A DNA stretch of 64,000 bases from Hydrogenovibrio sp. 3SP14C1 (GTDB lineage Bacteria; Pseudomonadota; Gammaproteobacteria; Thiomicrospirales; Thiomicrospiraceae), in contig NZ_JARTLM010000011.1 in assembly GCF_029625905.1 (NCBI RefSeq), positions 29,739 through 93,738 on the forward strand, written 5' to 3'. The notes below the pieces were generated by a model that was given only the letters and a program-made list of their open reading frames with translations, was not told the origin of the DNA and did no database searches. Position 1 is the stretch's first letter, and the number at the start of each line of letters is the position of its first letter. Of this stretch, positions 9,114-16,721 are shown in pieces. The translations under genes were made by a program, and so were the position numbers.

Positions 9114-11024
9114 ATGTCTTTAAATCGTCGTGAATTTCTTCATGTAATGTCTATGGCTGCAGCAGCCGGTATGCTACCTGGTACAGCCAGCGCTATGTCT
9201 ACAAGCCCAGATTATAAAGGTGCACCAGCATCAATGGATATGTATAACTTACCAATGAAAGGGAAAGTTCGTTTATTACATATCACAGACACACACGCCC
9301 AGTTAAAGCCTATCTACTTCCGTGAGCCTAATGTTAACTTAGGAACTGGACCTGCATTTGGTAAATTACCACATGTTGTCGGGCATAAGTTTTTAAAAGA
9401 ATTAAACATCAAAGAAAACACGCCTTTAGCGCATGCTTTCACTTACCTAAACTTCCAAGATGCTTCAGAGCAATACGGTAAAGTTGGTGGGTTTGCTCAC
9501 CTTAAAACATTACTAGACAAGTTGCGTGAATCGGCTGGTGGTCGTGAAAACACATTGTTAATGGATGGTGGTGATCTATGGCACGGTTCAGGGACAGCTC
9601 TTTGGACACGTGGTGCAGACATGGTTGAAGCGTCAAACCTAATTGGTGTTGATGTGATGACGGGTCACTGGGAGTTCACTTATAAAGAAAACGAAGTCTT
9701 AACAAACCTAAATAACTTCAAAGGTGAATTCTTAGCACAGAACATTCGTGTTAAGGAAGACTCGTTATTCGGCGATTCTTACCGTGATATGGTTGATCGC
9801 CATAACGGTACTGGGTTATATGATGAAGATGAAGGGCGTGCATTTAAGCCTTACACTATCAAAATCATCAATGGTGAGCGTGTCGCGATTGTTGGTCAGG
9901 CTTTCCCTCGTACTGCGAATGCTAATCCGCAATCTAACTTCCCAGACTGGTCATTCGGTCTTCGTGAAGCTGCCTTACAAGAAACTGTAAACGAAATTCG
10001 TGAAACGAAAAAAGTTGCAGCTGTTGTAATGATCTCTCATAACGGTATGGATGTTGACTTGAAGATGGCTTCACGTGTCAATGGTATTGATGCAATCTTC
10101 GGTGGTCATACACATGATGGTGTTCCAAAAACAACGCCAGTTAAAACGCCGGAAGGTGGTGTTTGTCACGTAACAAACGCAGGTTCTAACGGTAAGTTCG
10201 TTGGTTGTATGGATTTAGATATCCAAAACGGTAAGCTACGTGGTGTAAATTACAGCTTGCTTCCTGTTTTCTCTAACGTTTTACCGGCAGACGAAACAGT
10301 TCAAACATTCATCGATCACCTATATACAAAAGTGTATGACAAGTCTATCGTTGAGTCTCGTGATCCTTCACGTGCATATAACAAAGACCGCCTAGGTAAA
10401 ACATATGGCGAAATCTTAAACGAAGAACTAGCGGTTGCAGAAGATACTTTGTATCGTCGTGGTAACTTCATGGGAACTTGGGATCAGATTATCGTAAACT
10501 CCTTACGTGAAGAGCACGATGCGCAAATCGCGATGTCAGCTGGTGTACGCTGGGGGACTTCTGTTCTAGCAGGTGAAACAATCACTATGGAACGTGTCAT
10601 GGATGAAACATCAATGACGTATGGTGAAACGTATAAGTCTGAAGTGACTGGTGCTCAAATGAAAGATATCCTAGAAGGTATCTGTGAAAACCTATTCCAA
10701 AAAGATCCATACCTACAATCAGGTGGTGATATGGTTCGTTTAGGTGGGATGGACTACACTTGTGAGCCAAACGCTACATTAGGGAACCGTATCTCTGATA
10801 TGCGTTTCGATGATGGTACGCCACTTGAAGCAAACAAAACTTATAGTGTTGCTGGTTGGGCGCAGGTTGAGTCTGTTGGTGATGGTCGACTAATGTGGGA
10901 TGTTGCTGCAGATTACCTACGTAACCACAAAAACGACATGAAGCTTAAGAAAGTAAACCATCCTAAGCTGAAAGGTGTTAAAAACAACCCAGGTATCGAA
11001 GATTACCCAGGTGAAATGGCTTAA
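9114..11024 (+). CDS. soxB: Thiosulfohydrolase SoxB
   Basis: Periplasmic dimanganese enzyme of the Sox pathway that hydrolyses the sulfate group from thiosulfate-derived sulfur bound to the SoxYZ carrier. The N-terminus has a twin-arginine signal (N-R-R-E-F-L) and an Ala-rich hydrophobic stretch. The metallophosphatase part shows D-T-H-A-Q, G-G-D-L-W-H-G-S, S-H-N-G-M and G-G-H-T-H-D-G. The C-terminal half is the 5'-nucleotidase-type domain. Length (636) is slightly above typical (about 565-590). No other sox gene is near, so soxB stands alone here. It is preceded by a leader hairpin and followed by two terminators. Codon choice (many CTA/TTA leucines, AAC) differs visibly from neighbours, consistent with strong expression. 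Confidence 0.97.
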   Translation: MSLNRREFLHVMSMAAAAGMLPGTASAMSTSPDYKGAPASMDMYNLPMKGKVRLLHITDTHAQLKPIYFREPNVNLGTGPAFGKLPHVVGHKFLKELNIKENTPLAHAFTYLNFQDASEQYGKVGGFAHLKTLLDKLRESAGGRENTLLMDGGDLWHGSGTALWTRGADMVEASNLIGVDVMTGHWEFTYKENEVLTNLNNFKGEFLAQNIRVKEDSLFGDSYRDMVDRHNGTGLYDEDEGRAFKPYTIKIINGERVAIVGQAFPRTANANPQSNFPDWSFGLREAALQETVNEIRETKKVAAVVMISHNGMDVDLKMASRVNGIDAIFGGHTHDGVPKTTPVKTPEGGVCHVTNAGSNGKFVGCMDLDIQNGKLRGVNYSLLPVFSNVLPADETVQTFIDHLYTKVYDKSIVESRDPSRAYNKDRLGKTYGEILNEELAVAEDTLYRRGNFMGTWDQIIVNSLREEHDAQIAMSAGVRWGTSVLAGETITMERVMDETSMTYGETYKSEVTGAQMKDILEGICENLFQKDPYLQSGGDMVRLGGMDYTCEPNATLGNRISDMRFDDGTPLEANKTYSVAGWAQVESVGDGRLMWDVAADYLRNHKNDMKLKKVNHPKLKGVKNNPGIEDYPGEMA

Positions 11025-11045
11025 TCTTTAAGATTAATCATTAAT

Positions 11046-11073
11046 AAAAAGCCCGCCTTGTGCGGGCTTTTTT
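11046..11073 (+). terminator. Intrinsic terminator of soxB
   Basis: AAAGCCCGC (11048-11056), loop CTTGT and GCGGGCTTT (11062-11070) with a T run. Strong canonical hairpin. Confidence 0.9.
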
Positions 11074-11101
11074 ATTGCCTAATTATTTTTATTGGGCATA
11101 A

Positions 11102-11127
11102 AAAAACCACCAGGCCTGGTGGTTTTT
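11102..11127. terminator. Perfect 26-nt palindromic bidirectional terminator with CCAGGCCTGG core
   Basis: Perfect palindrome centred at 11114/11115 with A/T tails on both sides, between the convergent soxB and lon genes. The core CCAGGCCTGG is at 11110-11119. Its main job is probably to end lon, with a back-up role for soxB. Confidence 0.85.
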
Positions 11128-11145
11128 GATTAAAGCGATTGAGTG

Positions 11146-13782
11146 TTACTGAGAGATTTCTTCTGTCTTCTTTTCTATATCTTTAGTTGGTGCTTTGCTT
11201 AAATAGGTTTTTAAAGCACTTGATTTACTGCGAATATGAAAAGTCAGTTTTGCAACATCGTCAAAGTGTTTTGCAAAGTGAAGTGTCATGCCTTCTTTTA
11301 AGTAATCTGGCAATTCATCATAATCTTTACGATTCTCATCCGGCAAAATCAGCTCCTTAATCCCTACACGTCTTGCCGCAATCACTTTTTCACGAATTCC
11401 ACCCACAGGTAATACCTGTCCGGTTAGACTGAGTTCTCCGGTCATGGCTAAAGGCTTTTTAATCGCTTCATTACGCGCCAGTGACAGTAATGCTGTTGCC
11501 ATCGTGACACCCGCACTGGGACCATCTTTTGGGGTAGCGCCATCGGGTACATGCAGATGAACAAAAGCTTTATCAAAAAACTCGGGGTCTGCTTTATATT
11601 TATCCAAAGTTGAAGCGATATAGCTGTAAGCGATGCTGGCAGACTCTTGCATGACATCACCTAGTTGGCCAGATAACTTGAACCCTCTGTTCAAGGTGTG
11701 AACTCGGCTGGCTTCAATTGTGAGCGTCGCACCCCCCATAGAAGTCCAGGCCAAGCCAGTGACCGTTCCCATTTGCTGATTGGTTTTTTCAGGGGTAAAC
11801 CTTGGTTGCCCCAGCATGTCTTCCAAGTCATTGACGTGCAATGTGGTTTGTTCCAAGTCTCCGTTGACGAACTTAATCGCCAGTTTACGAATCAGTTTGG
11901 CCAATTGTTTTTTCAGGTTTCGAACGCCTGCCTCACGAGCATAGCCTTCGATTACGTGGCGAATCGTCGCAGGAGTGATTTGAATTTGCTTTTTATTTAA
12001 TCCAGCATCTTCTAATAAAGACGGCCATAAATGATGTTTGGCAATCTGAATTTTCTCTTCAGTGATGTAACCAGATAGGCGAATCACTTCCATTCGATCC
12101 AGTAAGGGGCCCGGAATGCTGTCTAACGTATTCGCCGTACAGACGAACAGCGTTTTAGATAAATCAAAACGCAGATCCATATAATGATCCATAAACTCTG
12201 AATTTTGTTCAGGGTCAAGTACTTCCAATAACGCAGAAGCAGGATCCCCCTGGTAGGAAGAGCCAATCTTATCGATTTCATCCAACATGATCACCGGGTT
12301 GGCTGTTTCACAATCTTTTAATGCTTGTACAAATTTACCCGGCATGGCACCAATGTAAGTACGACGATGTCCTTTGATTTCTGCTTCGTCACGCATTCCG
12401 CCAACCGAAAAACGATAAAATTTACGACCCAGCGTATCGGCAATTGATCGGCCGATGGACGTTTTCCCGACACCAGGAGGGCCGACCAAGCAGATAATGG
12501 AACCCGAAATTTCACCTTTTAAAGCACCCACGGCTAAAAACTCCAGGATGCGATCTTTAACATCCCCTAGACCATCATGGCCTTTATTGAGAATTTTTCG
12601 AGCACGACCGAGATCTAGTTTGTCGTCGCTATATTTTCCCCAAGGTAATTGTGTTAACCAGTCCAGCCAGTTACGAGCCACACCATATTCAGGAGACTGA
12701 GGGTCAAGCATATTGATTTTTCCCAGCTCTTCTTCTGCTTTTTTGGTTGCTTCTTCTGACAACTCTAGTTTGTCTAGACGTTCCTGGAATAAATCAGCAT
12801 CTGCTGTACGGTCATCTTTGACCATGCCCAATTCTTTTTGAATTTCTTTAAGCTGTTGGTGTAGGAAGAACTCTCTTTGTTGTTGACTCAGATTTTCTTC
12901 CACGCGTTCACGAATATTAAATTGAAGTTTGGTGACCTCAATTTCATGTTTGAATAAAGAGAGTACCTTTTCCAAGCGTTCACTTAAATCCAACGTATCT
13001 AATAAATTCTGTAATTTTTCATTACTGGCTGCCGTTAAACTGGCAGCAAAATCAGCTAAGTGCTGAGAGTCAGATGCGCTATATCGGTTTAAGAAATACT
13101 TCAGTTCTTCGCTATAAAGTGGGTTAAGCGGAAGCAGTTCTTTAAAGGCATTCATGATGGCCAGGCCATAAGCCTTGAACTCTTTTGGGCTTCCATTGCG
13201 TATGTCGTTTGGATAATTGACTCTCGCACGAAAAGGCGCTGAGCTACTGAGCCAGTCGGTGATTTGAAAACGACATACCCCTTCAGCAATCAACTGAATA
13301 TAATCTTCTTTAATTTTGGGCTCGTGGATACGAATTAAAGTACCAGTTTTAGAAAAGTCTTTTGGCTTGGCTTTGTGGTGGTCTTCTACCTCTACGTAAA
13401 TAATCCCGATATAATGGATTTTTTCATCAATTACTTTCTGGATTGTTTTTGACCACGACTCTTTGTCCAAGATAATTGGCAATGTCTGACCCGGAAAAAA
13501 AGGACGTTCTTTAACCGGTAACAGATATAACGAATCCGGTTTAGAGCTATTTGCCGTCACCAGTTGAGTCATGGTTGAATCCGTGTCAGTGTGATCGTTG
13601 GCAATATGCTCGCCATCAAGCGCTTCATTTTGTTGATCTGATTCAGCCATTTCAAACTCAGAGGTATTGTCTACAAACTCATTAAATTCGATTTCTTCTT
13701 CATTCATTAAATCGTCCATTTCAGTTTCAAGTTCTTGAATTTCTACGGTTTCTAAATCATTTGAGTCATTGCGGTGTGTCAT
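11146..13782 (-). CDS. lon: ATP-dependent Lon protease with acidic N-terminal extension
   Basis: Cytoplasmic AAA+ serine protease that degrades misfolded and regulatory proteins. Domains in order: an unusual acidic extension (about residues 1-80, very rich in Asp/Glu), the Lon N-terminal substrate domain from about residue 85, a coiled helical region, AAA+ with Walker A G-P-P-G-V-G-K-T, and the protease domain with catalytic S756 (D-G-P-S-A-G) and K799. At 878 residues it is about 95 longer than E. coli Lon, mostly because of the extension. An internal Met near residue 70 could give a shorter form, and the ribosome site before the listed ATG is weak. It converges on soxB. Confidence 0.95.
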   Translation of the reverse strand: MTHRNDSNDLETVEIQELETEMDDLMNEEEIEFNEFVDNTSEFEMAESDQQNEALDGEHIANDHTDTDSTMTQLVTANSSKPDSLYLLPVKERPFFPGQTLPIILDKESWSKTIQKVIDEKIHYIGIIYVEVEDHHKAKPKDFSKTGTLIRIHEPKIKEDYIQLIAEGVCRFQITDWLSSSAPFRARVNYPNDIRNGSPKEFKAYGLAIMNAFKELLPLNPLYSEELKYFLNRYSASDSQHLADFAASLTAASNEKLQNLLDTLDLSERLEKVLSLFKHEIEVTKLQFNIRERVEENLSQQQREFFLHQQLKEIQKELGMVKDDRTADADLFQERLDKLELSEEATKKAEEELGKINMLDPQSPEYGVARNWLDWLTQLPWGKYSDDKLDLGRARKILNKGHDGLGDVKDRILEFLAVGALKGEISGSIICLVGPPGVGKTSIGRSIADTLGRKFYRFSVGGMRDEAEIKGHRRTYIGAMPGKFVQALKDCETANPVIMLDEIDKIGSSYQGDPASALLEVLDPEQNSEFMDHYMDLRFDLSKTLFVCTANTLDSIPGPLLDRMEVIRLSGYITEEKIQIAKHHLWPSLLEDAGLNKKQIQITPATIRHVIEGYAREAGVRNLKKQLAKLIRKLAIKFVNGDLEQTTLHVNDLEDMLGQPRFTPEKTNQQMGTVTGLAWTSMGGATLTIEASRVHTLNRGFKLSGQLGDVMQESASIAYSYIASTLDKYKADPEFFDKAFVHLHVPDGATPKDGPSAGVTMATALLSLARNEAIKKPLAMTGELSLTGQVLPVGGIREKVIAARRVGIKELILPDENRKDYDELPDYLKEGMTLHFAKHFDDVAKLTFHIRSKSSALKTYLSKAPTKDIEKKTEEISQ

Positions 13783-13982
13783 GTATAGAGTCTTTTTTAA
13801 TTCAATGTGTTTTTAATGGGGGAGAAAGCTGTAAATTCAAGGGAAAAATGTGATAATTTTTGAAAAAATCCCCGTAAATTTTAGCGTAGCAAAAAACGGC
13901 TTTGGTTCTTTGTTTTCTTGTTATGCAGTATGATATGCACAATTAAGTAAAAACAGCTGAAGAAAAGAAGGTAAAAAGAACC

Positions 13983-14528
13983 ATGAAAGAGATCAAAATA
14001 GGATTTGTCACCGTTTCTGACCGAGCAAGCCGTGGAGAGTATGAAGACCTAGGGGGTCCGGCAATGCAAGAATGGATTTCAAAAGCACTGACCTCGAAAT
14101 GGACACCTGTTGCAAAAGTGATTGAAGACGAGCAATCCTTAATTGAAACAACCTTGAAAGAATTGGCGGATGAAGAGCAGTGTGATTTGATTTTAACCAC
14201 GGGTGGAACAGGACCTGCCAAGCGTGATGTGACCCCGGAAGCAACCGCTGAAGTGTGCGATAAAATTCTTGATGGGTTCGCAGAACAAATGAGAGCGGTT
14301 TCTTTGCAATATGTGCCGACAGCCATCTTGTCACGACAAATCGCTGGGACACGGGGTGCCTGTTTGATTATTAATTTACCAGGTAAACCATCTGCCATTA
14401 GTGAGTGTTTAGAAGCGGTATTCCCTGCGGTGCCATATTGCATTGATTTAATTGAAGGGGCTTATTTGGAAACCGATGACAGTTTTGTTAAAGCTTTCCG
14501 TCCAAAACACGCTAAAAAACCAAATTAA
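13983..14528 (+). CDS. mog: Molybdopterin adenylyltransferase
   Basis: Adenylates molybdopterin before molybdate insertion in molybdenum cofactor synthesis. The MoaB/Mog fold is evident: S-D-R-A-S near the N-terminus, the T-T-G-G-T-G-P loop, D-V-T-P-E, and the C-terminal L-P-G-K-P segment. It resembles E. coli Mog more than MoaB, including S-R-Q and the A-F-R-P-K tail. Length 181 is typical. An AAGAAGG ribosome site precedes it. No other moa/moe genes are nearby. Probably co-transcribed with prmB, 42 nt downstream. Confidence 0.93.
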   Translation: MKEIKIGFVTVSDRASRGEYEDLGGPAMQEWISKALTSKWTPVAKVIEDEQSLIETTLKELADEEQCDLILTTGGTGPAKRDVTPEATAEVCDKILDGFAEQMRAVSLQYVPTAILSRQIAGTRGACLIINLPGKPSAISECLEAVFPAVPYCIDLIEGAYLETDDSFVKAFRPKHAKKPN

Positions 14529-14570
14529 ATTTACCCAATAGATGTCTAAACGCTAAAAAGAGAGAACAGC

Positions 14571-15503
14571 ATGACAAATTTTAATTATCAATATGAACAC
14601 TTGGAAACAGTGAGTGACTTTGTCAGATGGGGAGGAACCTTGTTTCAAAAAGCTGGACTTTCTTTTGGCCATGGGACAGACAATGCTTTTGATGACGCTA
14701 GAGTGTTGGTTTTTTATGCTTTGAGGCTGCCATGGGATATTCCAGAAACGTACCTACTGTCTCGTTTGACGATTACGGAAAAACGAGAGGTAACAGATTT
14801 ATTCCGTCAGCGAGTTGAAAGTCGCAAGCCGACTCCGTATTTAACCGGTGAAGCTTGGTTTGCAGGGATTAAATTTAAAGTTTCTGAAGCGACGTTGGTG
14901 CCGCGCTCTCCGATTGCTGAATTGATAGATATGGAATACCGTCCTTGGGTAGAGCCTGAGTCGGTTCATCGTATTTTGGATCTTTGTACTGGCAGTGGTT
15001 GTATTGGGTTGGCCAGTTTACAAGCTTGTCCGAATGCGACGGTTGATTTAGTTGATATTTCTCCTGAAGCCCTTGAAGTGGCGCAACAAAATATCGATAT
15101 GTATCATTTAAATGAAGTGGCGACCGCGATTCAGTCAGATTTGTTTTCAGCTTTAAAGGGGCGAAAATATGACCTAATTGTCTCAAATCCCCCTTATGTT
15201 GATGCAATTGAAATGGATGCCTTGCCAGAAGAATTTCAACAGGAGCCTCGTTTAGGTCTGGAAGCCGGTCAAGATGGATTGGATTTAGTTCGCCAAATTC
15301 TTGCCGAAGCAGCAGCGCATTTAACGGATGACGGTGCTTTGATTGTGGAAGTGGGTGTGTCTCAATTTTATTTAGAGCAAGCCTATCCGGAACTTCCTTT
15401 TTATTGGTTTGATTTTGAACATGGCGGCGAAGGAGTTTTTGCGATTCAAAAATCTGAGTTAGACGTTTTTCAAGATATTTTAAATCAGCGGGTACGCCCT
15501 TAA
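14571..15503 (+). CDS. prmB: 50S ribosomal protein L3 glutamine methyltransferase
   Basis: SAM-dependent N5-glutamine methyltransferase that modifies the GGQ-like glutamine of ribosomal protein L3. It has an N-terminal helical recognition domain, the L-V-P-R-S-P-I segment typical of PrmB (PrmC has a different sequence there), a SAM-binding D-L-C-T-G-S-G-C-I-G motif, and the catalytic N-P-P-Y. At 310 residues it equals the E. coli length. Stands downstream of mog on the same strand; a 114-nt gap with an AACCAA/TTGGTT inverted repeat (15523-15550) follows before the carbonic anhydrase. Confidence 0.95.
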   Translation: MTNFNYQYEHLETVSDFVRWGGTLFQKAGLSFGHGTDNAFDDARVLVFYALRLPWDIPETYLLSRLTITEKREVTDLFRQRVESRKPTPYLTGEAWFAGIKFKVSEATLVPRSPIAELIDMEYRPWVEPESVHRILDLCTGSGCIGLASLQACPNATVDLVDISPEALEVAQQNIDMYHLNEVATAIQSDLFSALKGRKYDLIVSNPPYVDAIEMDALPEEFQQEPRLGLEAGQDGLDLVRQILAEAAAHLTDDGALIVEVGVSQFYLEQAYPELPFYWFDFEHGGEGVFAIQKSELDVFQDILNQRVRP

Positions 15504-15617
15504 AAGGCGCATCACTTATTCAAACCAACTAAAAATAATTCAAATTGGTTAATTATTTGCTTAAGAAGTCTTATTAGAAAACTGTTGTCAAAAAAACGCT
15601 AATTTTAAGGAAGACAA

Positions 15618-16571
15618 ATGAAGAAACGGTTTAGCTTTATCGTGACTCTATTGGTCGCTCTGCCTCTTTATTCTGTAAATAATATGGCCGCGCCACTGAT
15701 TGACCTTGGTGCTGAAGCAAAAAAACAAGAACAAAAATCGGCAACCACCAGTCCTGTAGCCAAAGAAAAAGATCAAACTACAAAGGTGGCGGATCATCAG
15801 AAAAAAGCTGAAGAAAAGCCCAAAGCTAAGCCGAAACCGAAAAAACCACCTCATTGGGGATACTTCGAAAAAGAAGGGCCTAGGTATTGGGGGGAACTTG
15901 CACCTGAGTTTGCAACCTGTAAAACGGGTAAAAACCAATCTCCTATTAATTTAAAACCCCAAAAATCGGTTGGAACCACGAGTTTGCCTGGATTTGATGT
16001 GTATTATCGTGAAACGGCATTAAAGCTAGTGAATAATGGTCATACGTTGCAAGTAAATATCCCGTTAGGCAGCTATATTAAAATTAACGGTCATCGATAT
16101 GAATTGTTGCAATACCACTTCCATACGCCTTCTGAGCATCAGAGAGACGGATTTAATTATCCAATGGAAATGCATTTGGTACACAAGGATGGGGATGGAA
16201 ATATTGCTGTAATTGCCATTTTATTCAAGGAAGGAGCAAAGAATAAGGCCTTAGCCGAATTGATGCCTTATTTGCCAACGCGTTTAAAGAAACAAGAAAT
16301 TCATGAATTCGTTAAGATTCATCCAGCAAAATTTTTTCCGGCAGATAAAAAGTTTTATAAATACAGTGGTTCTTTGACCACGCCACCTTGTTCAGAAGGG
16401 GTTTACTGGATGGTGTTTAAGCAGCCAATTCAAGCATCGGTGACTCAATTAGAAAAAATGCACGAGTACTTAGGGTCTAATGCTCGCCCTGTTCAAAATT
16501 TAAATGCTCGAACACTTCTGAAATCTTGGCCGGATCGTAATCAAGAAAACCCGGTTTATGAGCTTTATTAG
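15618..16571 (+). CDS. Alpha-class carbonic anhydrase, exported
   Basis: Zinc enzyme interconverting CO2 and bicarbonate. An N-terminal signal peptide (about residues 1-25) sends it to the periplasm or surface. Then comes a low-complexity linker (about residues 34-77) rich in Lys, Glu, Ala and Pro. The catalytic domain starts at H-W-G-Y. Zinc ligands are H167 and H169 (Y-H-F-H-T-P-S-E-H) and H186 (M-H-L-V-H). Two cysteines, in A-T-C-K and T-T-P-P-C-S, can form the family's disulfide. In an autotroph it may keep CO2 and bicarbonate in equilibrium outside the inner membrane. A single gene with terminator. Confidence 0.96.
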   Translation: MKKRFSFIVTLLVALPLYSVNNMAAPLIDLGAEAKKQEQKSATTSPVAKEKDQTTKVADHQKKAEEKPKAKPKPKKPPHWGYFEKEGPRYWGELAPEFATCKTGKNQSPINLKPQKSVGTTSLPGFDVYYRETALKLVNNGHTLQVNIPLGSYIKINGHRYELLQYHFHTPSEHQRDGFNYPMEMHLVHKDGDGNIAVIAILFKEGAKNKALAELMPYLPTRLKKQEIHEFVKIHPAKFFPADKKFYKYSGSLTTPPCSEGVYWMVFKQPIQASVTQLEKMHEYLGSNARPVQNLNARTLLKSWPDRNQENPVYELY

Positions 16572-16616
16572 CCGATAAAGCGAACTTCTTTTTAGAAGTA
16601 ACTTTGAAGACTATTC

Positions 16617-16641
16617 AAAATGGCCAGGCCTGGCCGTTTTT
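16617..16641 (+). terminator. Terminator with CCAGGCCTGG core after carbonic anhydrase
   Basis: AAAATGGCCAGG and CCTGGCCGTTTT form an almost perfect palindrome centred at 16628/16629, ending in a T run. Core at 16624-16633. A smaller hairpin ACTTCT-TTTT-AGAAGT (16584-16599) precedes it. Confidence 0.85.
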
Positions 16642-16721
16642 AGTATGTTTTACCGCCTATGGCATTTAAAATCTTTCTGTTACAATGAATTAATCTCATT
16701 ATTTGAAGAGCTGAAAGACGC

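Noticed and set aside
11046-11127. Tandem repeat between soxB and lon
   Set aside because: These are two unrelated terminator hairpins, not a duplicated unit.
13150-13170. Further palindrome copy inside lon (CCAGGCCATA)
   Set aside because: Only seven of ten bases match; the second half is not symmetric.
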